This document shows, one piece after another, positions 1 to 5,000 of a stretch of DNA of 5,077 nt. The DNA is from Hyphomicrobiales bacterium (GTDB lineage Bacteria > Pseudomonadota > Alphaproteobacteria > Rhizobiales > Beijerinckiaceae), in contig JANYDZ010000534.1 in assembly GCA_025363375.1 (NCBI GenBank), forward strand, positions 1-5,077, given 5' to 3'. Under the pieces are notes generated by a model. That model was not told where the DNA came from. It did not search any database and worked only from the letters and a program-made list of their open reading frames with translations. The position numbers were made by a program, and so were the translations under genes. Each line of letters opens with the position of its first letter. Position 1 is the stretch's first letter.

Positions 1-387
1 GACCGCGAATTGACCAAAAAGCGTGTAAAACAACACCAGCGGGAACGACAAAAACGCCCGCAACAGTTCGGCCTGGATGCCGAGGAAAACGTATAAAAGC
101 TGAACCGGAACCAGAACCGCCAGCGCGATCAAAAAGCCGATGAGCAACTCCCTGCCGCGCCCCGTATATTCGAGCGGCTCGCCGTCGATGGACGAATTCG
201 ACCAGAGATGACGGCGAATATCCGTGGCGAGCCAGAAGCGATAGAAGCCGAAAGTCACAAGCTGCAACAAGGCGCCGCGCACGCAGAGGCCGACGAATTC
301 GCCGCCGCTTCCGCTAAATTTGAGCCTTGCGTCGCGTTGCATGTCGTCCGCCGCGCGCGGCAAGGCTCCAGGGAGAATCGTCGGCAT
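1..387 (-). CDS. DUF898 (YjgN-like) integral membrane protein, N-terminal 129 residues, cut by the window edge
   Basis: The frame stays open to the left edge, so the C-terminal part lies outside the window. The visible protein has the DUF898/YjgN signature: a KFSGSGGEF motif at residues 23-31, a first hydrophobic stretch (about 31-54) ending in GFYRFWLATDIRRHLW (47-62), then SIDGEPLEYTGRGREL (66-81). Two more membrane segments follow at about 81-104 and 108-129. The family is predicted to sit in the inner membrane; its molecular function is unknown, so none is assigned. The chosen ATG at 385-387 has GGAG six bases upstream. A second in-frame ATG at 340-342, just before the conserved domain, is the alternative start and has a poorer ribosome binding site. 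The gene lies 96 bp downstream of the CoA ligase on the same strand, so co-transcription is possible but not shown. Family assignment is confident; the start is less so. Confidence 0.85.
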   Translation of the reverse strand, partial: MPTILPGALPRAADDMQRDARLKFSGSGGEFVGLCVRGALLQLVTFGFYRFWLATDIRRHLWSNSSIDGEPLEYTGRGRELLIGFLIALAVLVPVQLLYVFLGIQAELLRAFLSFPLVLFYTLFGQFAV

Positions 388-483
388 TCGCGGCTCCGTC
401 GTTTTTTGTCGGCACGGACCCAACCGAATCCACCGACAACCCGAGCCGCGCAGCTTTGCGCCTGGACAGCGCTCGCCGTCAAT

Positions 484-2112
484 TCACGCCGTTGGCAATT
501 TGTAATTCTTGAACTCCTCGCGCAGCTTCAGCTTGTTGATTTTGCCGGTGGCGGTGTGCGGAATTTCCTTCACCACCTGCACGTCGTCGGGCATCCACCA
601 TTTCGCGATCTTGCCTTCCATGAATTTCAATACTTCGTCGCGATCGACGGCGCGTCCTTCCCTGGCGATGACGACCAGCAACGGCCTCTCGTCCCAGCGC
701 GGATGCGCGATGCCTATGACGGCGGCTTCCGCGACATCCGGATGGCCGACCGCGAGGTTTTCAAGATCGATGGAGGAAATCCATTCGCCTCCGGATTTGA
801 TGACGTCTTTCGAACGGTCGGTGATCTGCATGTAGCCGCCGGCGTCGATCGTCGCGATATCGCCGGTGTCGAAAAAGCCTTCTTCATCGAGCGCGTTCCC
901 ATCCTCGAGGCCGTAATAGCCTTTCGTCACCGCGAAGCCCGCGACCTTGAGGCGGCCAAAGGTTTTGCCGTCCCAGGGCAAGCGCTTGTTTTCGTCGTCG
1001 GTAATTTTCATTTCGACGCCGAACATGGCGTAGCCTTGTTTCATCTTCAGGTCGTACAGCGCTTCGCCCTCGAGACCGGCGAATTGCGACTTCACGGCGC
1101 CGAAAGAGCCCACGGGACTCATTTCAGTCATGCCCCAGGCGTGGAAAACGTCAATGCCGTGATCGCGCTCGAAGGCGACAACCATGGCGCGCGGACAGGC
1201 GGAGCCGCCAATTACCATGCGCTTGACCGTGGAGAGGCGCTTCCGCTCCCTCTCCATATATTGCAGCAGCATCATCCATACCGTCGGCACGCCGGCGGCC
1301 ATGGTGACTTTTTCACTTTCCATCTGCTCGTAGAGCGAGGCGCCGTCGAGCTTCATGCCGGGCATGACGAGTTTTGAACCCATCATCGGCGCCGAAAAGG
1401 CGATCGACCAGGAATTCGCGTGGAACAGCGGGACCACGGGCAGGACGGTTCCGCGCGACGACAGCGCGAGACCGTCGGGATTGCACAGCGACATCGAGTG
1501 CAACACGTTGGAACGGTGCGAATAAAGCACGCCCTTCGGATGGCCCGTCGTGCCGGATGTGTAACAAAGCCCCGCCGCCGTGTTCTCGTCGAAAGAGGCC
1601 CAGCGAAAATCTCCGTCGGCCTCGTTGAGCCAGTCTTCGTAGGCGACGGCGTTCTTCAACTTTGTCGCGGGCATGTGCGCGGCGTCGGTGAAGACAATGT
1701 AGCGCTCGACTGTCGGAAGCTTGTCGGCAAGCGCTTCGAGCAGCGGCACAAAGGTCAGGTCGGTCATGACGATTCGATCCGCCGCGTGATTGACGATCCA
1801 GGCGATCTGTTCGGGGAAGAGGCGCGGGTTGACCGTGTGATAGACGGAGCCGATGCCGGTGATGCCGTACCAGGACTCAAAATGCCGCCAGGTGTTCCAG
1901 GCCAGGGTCGCGACCCTGTCGCCGGCCTTCACGCCGTCGCGCGCCAGGCGCTGGGCGACCTTGAGCGAGCGGGCGCGTACTCCCGCGTAATTGGTTCGAT
2001 GGACGGCCCCCTCGATCGACCGCGAGACGACCTCCTGGCCCGGGAACTGGGTTCCCGCGTGGTCGATGATCCGGTGAATGAGTAGCGGCCAGTCCTGCAT
2101 CAGTCCGAGCAT
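484..2112 (-). CDS. AlkK-type fatty-acid--CoA ligase (AMP-forming acyl-CoA synthetase), 542 aa
   Basis: This enzyme of the ANL adenylating superfamily activates a fatty acid with ATP to an acyl-adenylate and then transfers it to CoA (EC 6.2.1.- / 6.2.1.3 type), the entry step to beta-oxidation; it is probably cytosolic or membrane-peripheral. Visible motifs are the phosphate-binding loop YTSGTTGHPKG (184-194), FHANSWS (230-236), HAWGMTEMSP (324-333), DTGD (415-418), DRSKDVIKSGGEWISS (432-447), and the C-terminal PHTATGKINK with catalytic Lys524. The N-terminus, the WDERPLL stretch (473-479) and the overall length resemble medium-chain acyl-CoA ligase AlkK (about 546 aa) more than FadD; exact chain-length preference cannot be read from sequence. 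The frame is open 42 codons further upstream, to 2238, but the ATG at 2110-2112 is preferred. It has a strong AGGGGGA ribosome binding site and matches the family N-terminus, whereas the upstream extension looks non-coding. It is divergent from a MarR regulator. All key residues are intact. Confidence 0.95.
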   Translation of the reverse strand: MLGLMQDWPLLIHRIIDHAGTQFPGQEVVSRSIEGAVHRTNYAGVRARSLKVAQRLARDGVKAGDRVATLAWNTWRHFESWYGITGIGSVYHTVNPRLFPEQIAWIVNHAADRIVMTDLTFVPLLEALADKLPTVERYIVFTDAAHMPATKLKNAVAYEDWLNEADGDFRWASFDENTAAGLCYTSGTTGHPKGVLYSHRSNVLHSMSLCNPDGLALSSRGTVLPVVPLFHANSWSIAFSAPMMGSKLVMPGMKLDGASLYEQMESEKVTMAAGVPTVWMMLLQYMERERKRLSTVKRMVIGGSACPRAMVVAFERDHGIDVFHAWGMTEMSPVGSFGAVKSQFAGLEGEALYDLKMKQGYAMFGVEMKITDDENKRLPWDGKTFGRLKVAGFAVTKGYYGLEDGNALDEEGFFDTGDIATIDAGGYMQITDRSKDVIKSGGEWISSIDLENLAVGHPDVAEAAVIGIAHPRWDERPLLVVIAREGRAVDRDEVLKFMEGKIAKWWMPDDVQVVKEIPHTATGKINKLKLREEFKNYKLPTA

Positions 2113-2116
2113 GGTT

Positions 2117-2123
2117 TCCCCCT
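2117..2123 (-). promoter_or_regulatory. Ribosome binding site deciding the ligase start
   Basis: Read on the minus strand, AGGGGGA lies four bases before the ATG at 2112-2110. It is the strongest Shine-Dalgarno sequence in the window and supports the 542-residue protein over a 584-residue one starting at 2238. Confidence 0.8.
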
Positions 2124-2281
2124 GGTGTTGTTGTTTCGAAGGGCGCGCCTCGCTGTCGGGCCCCGCGGTTCTGCGTACCGTTGGAATACACGCAACGCCG
2201 CAAATCGGATGCTTGAACGCAAGTGCGCCCTCAAGCACGCCCCGCAGCCGCGCAAAAACGCCTCGCCGGTTCAGGTATTCT

Positions 2282-2318
2282 TATCAAGTCAACCTGTTGT
2301 TTCCAACAGCTATTGATA
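2282..2318. promoter_or_regulatory. Candidate MarR operator: nested inverted repeats
   Basis: The inner dyad CTGTTG-TTTC-CAACAG (2294-2309) is a perfect 6-bp inverted repeat with a 4-bp spacer, 16 bp in all. Outer arms TATCAA (2282-2287) and TTGATA (2313-2318) are also perfect reverse complements, centred 1.5 bp away from the inner dyad. A 16-20 bp near-palindrome in a divergent gap is typical for dimeric MarR proteins. That the neighbouring MarR protein binds here is inferred from position only. Confidence 0.5.
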
Positions 2319-2388
2319 TCGCCGGGTTGCCGGCGACGTAACGTCAACCTAGCGTTCGGTTTCATTTGTGCTTCAACACGTCAGCATT

Positions 2389-2397
2389 TGATATCAT
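2389..2397 (+). promoter_or_regulatory. Possible marR -10 element inside a palindrome
   Basis: TATCAT at 2392-2397 matches the sigma-70 -10 consensus at five of six positions and overlaps the perfect 8-bp palindrome TGATATCA (2389-2396). No good -35 is visible at 16-18 bp, and the resulting leader would be very short, so the promoter call is weak. If real, binding at the palindrome would block marR transcription (autorepression). Confidence 0.3.
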
Positions 2398-2412
2398 TTG
2401 TTCCAGGAAAAC

Positions 2413-2937
2413 ATGTCAGAACGAACCAGGTCCGACGCAAGCCGTCTGTGGTACAGACTTCTGCGGCTCCAGTTGCGCACGCAAGTCGCCGTCGCGAAAC
2501 GAATGAAGCCGCTTGGACTGTCAATTCCGCAATGTGACATCCTGGCGACGCTGAGCGAACGCGAGGGAATCAGCCAGCAGGATCTGGCCGCGCGCCTCTA
2601 TGTTACCAAAGGCAATATTTCCGGTCTGGTCGACAGGCTGGTCGGATTGGATCTCGTGGAACGGCGTGTATTTGAAAACGATCGCCGCTCGCACGCGATT
2701 TATCTCACCCCCACCGGCCGCAGACTGGCGAAAGCCGCGATCCATCTACAGAAAAAATTTGCCGATGAGACCCTCGGTCGCCTGTCCGAGCAACAAATCG
2801 CCGATTTTGAAGCGCTGGTGATCGCGACCCGCGATCTTGTCCGGGAATGGGAAACGCCCCGGCCCAACCGCAGGGCGTTGGTGGGGCGGCCTCGCGAAGG
2901 CAGTTTCCCGGTCGGCCCTCGCCGCGCCTCGGTCTAA
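2413..2937 (+). CDS. MarR-family winged-helix transcriptional regulator, 174 aa
   Basis: MarR proteins are dimeric DNA-binding regulators, usually repressors released by a small ligand or by oxidation. The N-terminal dimerisation helix spans about 7-33. The winged helix-turn-helix follows: LSIPQCDILATL (36-47), GISQQDLAARLYVTKGNIS with the recognition helix around 64-78, and the wing with the family signature ENDRRSHAIYLTPTG (88-102). A C-terminal helix covers about 105-146. The frame can begin at a TTG at 2398, but the ATG at 2413 has AGGA four bases upstream and gives a normal N-terminus. The last ~27 residues (148-174) are rich in Arg, Pro and Gly and extend beyond the usual MarR fold. There is a single Cys, Cys41, not at the N-terminal position used by OhrR-type peroxide sensors. 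Divergent placement next to the fatty-acid--CoA ligase suggests that the ligase is its target and that its ligand may be a fatty acid or acyl-CoA; both are inferences. Confidence 0.93.
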   Translation: MSERTRSDASRLWYRLLRLQLRTQVAVAKRMKPLGLSIPQCDILATLSEREGISQQDLAARLYVTKGNISGLVDRLVGLDLVERRVFENDRRSHAIYLTPTGRRLAKAAIHLQKKFADETLGRLSEQQIADFEALVIATRDLVREWETPRPNRRALVGRPREGSFPVGPRRASV

Positions 2938-2979
2938 CGCCATCTAATTTCGATCTTTGACGGCTCGTTCGCGCCTCGC

Positions 2980-2995
2980 TTAACCGCGCCTTAAC
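2980..2995 (+). promoter_or_regulatory. CtrA-type binding box (TTAA-N7-TTAAC)
   Basis: TTAACCGCGCCTTAAC matches the full consensus TTAA-N7-TTAAC of the alphaproteobacterial response regulator CtrA, which controls cell-cycle genes. It can also be seen as two CTTAACCG repeats (2979-2986 and 2990-2997) spaced 11 bp, one helical turn. It sits in the intergenic gap, 42 bp after the marR stop and 67 bp before the small-gene ATG at 3063, a distance compatible with overlapping or lying near a -35 region. Sequence match and position are seen directly; occupancy by CtrA is inferred. Confidence 0.55.
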
Positions 2996-3062
2996 CGGAC
3001 TGTCCGAATTTGATGGAGCCAGATCGGTCAAAGGTTGGCGAAACGCGTAACGAGTGTGATTC

Positions 3063-3263
3063 ATGAGTTTCGAAAGCCCGGCTCAATCCCCCCTGCCTCA
3101 AACCGACGGCGATGCGCGCGCCCTGCTTGCCAGGCTGTATCGTGAAATAGGCGTCGCGGCTGTCGCGGCCGCGCTTCAGGCTCCCGCGCCGTCGACCCCG
3201 CGCCATCGCCCATCGGTAAGGGACATACCGGCGGTGTTGCGCGAACGCGACAAAGCCGCCTGA
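3063..3263 (+). CDS. Small protein of unknown function, 66 aa
   Basis: A short frame starts at ATG 3063 and ends with TGA 3261-3263. An in-frame stop six bases before the ATG (TGA 3057-3059) fixes the start at this ATG or further downstream. The ribosome binding site is weak (CGAG, eight bases upstream). The protein has no signal peptide or membrane segment. A central, probably helical segment reads ARLYREIGVAAVAAALQ (23-39), preceded by a Gln/Pro-rich N-terminus and followed by a Pro-rich linker (40-50) and a charged tail (51-66). The LYREIG-AVAAAL pattern resembles small conserved hypothetical proteins I recall from Hyphomicrobiales, but I cannot name a family. Codons are G/C-rich at third positions as in the neighbours. 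It is 49 bp upstream of, and in the same direction as, the phosphoesterase, and downstream of a CtrA-type box. No function is assigned. Confidence 0.65.
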   Translation: MSFESPAQSPLPQTDGDARALLARLYREIGVAAVAAALQAPAPSTPRHRPSVRDIPAVLRERDKAA

Positions 3264-3279
3264 CATTTTTTGGCGGCTT
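3253..3279 (+). terminator. Stem-loop spanning the small gene's stop codon (terminator or attenuator candidate)
   Basis: AAGCCGCC (3253-3260) and GGCGGCTT (3272-3279) form a perfect 8-bp stem with an 11-base loop. The left arm is the last coding triplets of the small gene, and the loop begins with its TGA stop and contains six T. There is no T run after the right arm, so it is not a standard intrinsic terminator on the plus strand. A second small stem, CGCGT-CTTTT-ACGCG (3283-3297), follows. Together they could modulate readthrough into, or translation of, the phosphoesterase that starts at 3313. Confidence 0.4.
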
Positions 3280-3312
3280 CACCGCGTCTTTTACGCGCAC
3301 CGGGTAGCAATC

Positions 3313-4227
3313 ATGAGCCTCCTCAGCCGGCGGCGATTCCTGAAAGGCGCCGGCGCCTTCGGGCTGGGGATGGCGGGCCTGGGCTCTTATGCATTTGGCA
3401 TTGAGCCTGGTTTTATTCTTGGAGTGACGCCATACCGGATATCGCCGACGAACTGGTCGCCGGGCTTGCGTCTGCGAATTGCCGTGATCGCCGACATTCA
3501 CGCCTGCGAACCCTTCATGTCGGCGACGCGTGTTCGCGGCATTTGCGAACTGGCCAACGCGCTCCAGCCGGATCTCACGGTCCTGCTGGGAGATTTTAAT
3601 GGTGGACACAATTTCGTCAGCGCGCCGGTCGTGCCGGAACAATGGGGAGAAGCTGTCGGCATTCTGACGGCGCCCCTCGGCGTCTACGCCATCCTGGGAA
3701 ATCACGACTGGTGGCACGGCGCCCTGCCGAAGTTCCGCAGCGACGGCGCCGAGAGCGTTCGGCGCGCGCTCTATCATGCGCGGATCAAATTGCTGGAAAA
3801 CGATCTCGTCCGGCTGGAAAAGGACGGCAAGTCTTTTTGGCTGCTCGGACTTGGCGACCAGCTCGCGCACCGCGTTCGCCGCGGCGTTTTCAGCGGTTCC
3901 GACGACCTCGATGGGACTGTCGGGCGGATATCGGACAATTCACCCGCGATTCTTCTGGCGCACGAGCCGTTCATTTTTGACCGCGTGCCCGCGCGCATAG
4001 ATCTGACTCTGTGCGGCCATACCCACGGCGGGCAGGTTAATTTGCCCATCATCGGCTCCCCTTTTGCCGACAGACGGTTCGGCAAGTCGCGTGTTTACGG
4101 ACATACGCTGGAGGCACAGCGCCATCTGATTGTATCGGCAGGGCTGGGAACCTCGATCGTTCCGGCCCGGCTCGGACGCCCGCCGGAAGTGGTGGTCGTC
4201 GATGTCGGGATGGAAGCCATCGCCTGA
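3313..4227 (+). CDS. Tat-exported metallophosphoesterase (calcineurin-like, YkuE/YaeI type), 304 aa
   Basis: A dinuclear-metal phosphoesterase, predicted to act outside the cytoplasm. The N-terminus has a textbook twin-arginine motif SRRRFLKG (5-12) followed by a hydrophobic stretch (13-29). No clear AxA cleavage site is seen, so it may stay membrane-anchored. The metallophosphoesterase motifs appear in order and intact: AD-IH (D61, H63), LLGDFNGG (D94), LGNHDWW (N130, H131), LAHEP (H217) and GHTHGGQ (H236, H238). Length and motif spacing fit the YkuE/YaeI branch, which includes Tat-dependent envelope phosphoesterases and the lipid A-pathway enzyme LpxG. The substrate here (phospholipid, UDP-sugar lipid or other phosphoester) cannot be told from sequence. 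The start is ATG 3313, needed to keep the Tat signal; its ribosome binding site is weak (GGG at 3302-3304). It may be co-transcribed with the small gene upstream and is convergent with an L,D-transpeptidase. Confidence 0.93.
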   Translation: MSLLSRRRFLKGAGAFGLGMAGLGSYAFGIEPGFILGVTPYRISPTNWSPGLRLRIAVIADIHACEPFMSATRVRGICELANALQPDLTVLLGDFNGGHNFVSAPVVPEQWGEAVGILTAPLGVYAILGNHDWWHGALPKFRSDGAESVRRALYHARIKLLENDLVRLEKDGKSFWLLGLGDQLAHRVRRGVFSGSDDLDGTVGRISDNSPAILLAHEPFIFDRVPARIDLTLCGHTHGGQVNLPIIGSPFADRRFGKSRVYGHTLEAQRHLIVSAGLGTSIVPARLGRPPEVVVVDVGMEAIA

Positions 4228-4248
4228 AACGTGGCCCGGACATGAAAA

Positions 4249-4269
4249 CGGTCGGGATAAACCCGGCCG
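4249..4269. terminator. Stem-loop between the two convergent genes
   Basis: CGGTCGGG (4249-4256), a 5-base loop, and CCCGGCCG (4262-4269) pair over 8 bp on the plus strand with one G-U wobble. It lies 22 bp after the phosphoesterase stop. On the minus strand one pair becomes a C-A mismatch, but four U follow (4248-4245), 38 bases after the transpeptidase stop. It is therefore plausible as a shared terminator of the convergent pair, though weak by intrinsic-terminator criteria in each direction. Confidence 0.45.
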
Positions 4270-4306
4270 CTTGCACATAAAACCTTTGCCGCTGCGACCT
4301 GTGATC

Positions 4307-4909
4307 TTATTTCACAATGACCTTGGCGCCGATCTGCACCCGGTTGAACAGATCGATGGCGTCAATATTCGCCATGCGGATACATCCGGAAGACACATCG
4401 TGCCCGATCGTGTCGGGCTCGTTTGTGCCGTGGATACGGTACAAGGTGTCCTTGTTGTTCTGATAAAGGTACATGGCGCGCGCGCCGAGCGGATTGTCCG
4501 GGCCGCCGGGCAGACCGCCCGCGTCCGCCGTCGGCTTCAGGTGCGGCCAGCGCTCCAGCATATCGGCGGGCGGCATCCACCGTGGCCATTCGGCCTTACG
4601 TTGAATCACAGCCGTGCCGGTCCAGCCTTGCGCCTCGGAACCGGTGGCGACGCCATAGCGAATGGCCTTCTTGCCGGGTTGCACGAGATAGAGGAAATGC
4701 TGCTTCGTATCGACGATCACTGAGCCGGGAGCTTCCCCGGTGGGATCGTCAACCATATAACGGCGAAAGTTCATCTCGATCTCGAAATTCGGGACCATCG
4801 CCAGATATTTCGCGTCCTGATCCGAAATTTTCGGATCCGGCACGCTGGTATAGCAGCCTGCGAGGGCCGCCGAAAGCGCGCAGACAATTGATATATTTCG
4901 GAAATTCAT
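4307..4909 (-). CDS. L,D-transpeptidase lipoprotein (YkuD domain), 200 aa
   Basis: YkuD enzymes form 3-3 cross-links in peptidoglycan or attach proteins to it, using a catalytic cysteine. Positions here count from the upstream ATG at 4921; subtract 4 for the chosen start. A short signal peptide ends in the lipobox LAGC (20-23), so Cys23 should be lipidated and the protein held in the periplasm at a membrane. The YkuD domain runs from about 65 to the end (204). It has HGTN (164-167) and SSGCIRMANID (177-187), with catalytic Cys180 sixteen residues after His164, the usual spacing. The common SHGC box reads SSGC, a variant I recall in alphaproteobacterial members. In Hyphomicrobiales such enzymes support polar growth and, in some species, linkage of outer-membrane proteins to peptidoglycan. 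The ATG at 4909 is preferred because GGCGG lies five bases upstream and it gives a compact signal peptide; the ATG at 4921 is equally open but lacks a ribosome binding site. Convergent with the phosphoesterase. Confidence 0.93.
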   Translation of the reverse strand: MNFRNISIVCALSAALAGCYTSVPDPKISDQDAKYLAMVPNFEIEMNFRRYMVDDPTGEAPGSVIVDTKQHFLYLVQPGKKAIRYGVATGSEAQGWTGTAVIQRKAEWPRWMPPADMLERWPHLKPTADAGGLPGGPDNPLGARAMYLYQNNKDTLYRIHGTNEPDTIGHDVSSGCIRMANIDAIDLFNRVQIGAKVIVK

Positions 4910-4982
4910 ACTCGCCGCCATGATTCGTCAGGATACACAACCCTATTAGGGGATTCCTTACCATAATCCACGCGAAGATAAA

Positions 4983-5000
4983 GCAATGCAATTGATTTGC
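4983..5000. promoter_or_regulatory. 18-bp interrupted palindrome upstream of the L,D-transpeptidase
   Basis: GCAATGCAATTGATTTGC has the symmetric form GCAA-N2-CAATTG-N2-TTGC, with 14 of 18 bases in dyad symmetry. It lies about 75 bp upstream of the preferred transpeptidase start, among direct repeats of GCAATGC (4983-4989, 5013-5019) and ATTTGC (4995-5000, 5006-5011, 11 bp apart). It looks like a binding site for a dimeric regulator; which one is unknown. The rest of 4922-5077 shows no credible gene and no strong sigma-70 promoter. Confidence 0.4.

Larger units (their letters stand above)
2113..2412. promoter_or_regulatory. Divergent promoter/operator region between CoA ligase and marR
   Basis: About 300 bp without a credible gene. 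The half near the ligase (2124-2270) shows no clear signal. From 2281 to 2400 the DNA becomes more A+T rich and repetitive. It contains an inverted repeat at 2294-2309 flanked by TATCAA/TTGATA arms, TTGATATC at 2313-2320 and 2388-2395, GTCAACCT at 2288-2295 and 2343-2350, GACGT-A-ACGTC at 2335-2345, and CATTTG at 2363, 2385 and 2395. Such symmetry in a divergent regulator/target gap is what is expected for MarR operators. Assigning any one element to MarR binding is inference. A TTGACT hexamer on the minus strand (2292-2287) could be a -35 for the ligase, but no convincing -10 follows. Confidence 0.6.

Noticed and set aside
442..475. Nested inverted repeats after the CoA ligase stop (CGAGC/GCTCG outer arms, GCGCA/TGCGC inner stem) as a terminator
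   Set aside because: The stems are short with unpaired bases between them, and no U tract follows on the minus strand, so a terminator call is not supported.
208..1377. 389-codon open frame on the plus strand
   Set aside because: It lies antisense across the DUF898 gene and the conserved C-terminal half of the CoA ligase. Its translation has no recognisable domain, and such long antisense frames are common opposite G+C-rich genes.
1420..2085. 221-codon open frame on the plus strand
   Set aside because: Fully antisense to the N-terminal half of the CoA ligase, whose motifs are intact; the translation resembles no family.
2113..2238. 42-residue N-terminal extension of the CoA ligase
   Set aside because: The frame is open, but the strong AGGGGGA site before the ATG at 2112 and AlkK-like length and N-terminus favour the shorter protein; the extension has no ligase similarity.
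3058..3062. GATTC (a GANTC site, target of the CcrM methylase) abutting the small-gene ATG, and others at 4922 and 4952
   Set aside because: GANTC also occurs inside several genes in this window, so its presence near starts is not beyond what chance gives; not listed as a regulatory feature.
3061..3870. 269-codon open frame on the minus strand
   Set aside because: Antisense to both the small gene and the first half of the metallophosphoesterase; no domain, and the sense gene has all catalytic motifs.
4130..4723. 197-codon open frame on the plus strand across the convergent gap
   Set aside because: It overlaps the end of the phosphoesterase in another frame and runs antisense to the YkuD catalytic domain; no family resemblance.
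4941..4951. CCCTA-T-TAGGG palindrome upstream of the L,D-transpeptidase
   Set aside because: Perfect but only 5-bp arms, with no extension or second copy; too short to call an operator without comparison.
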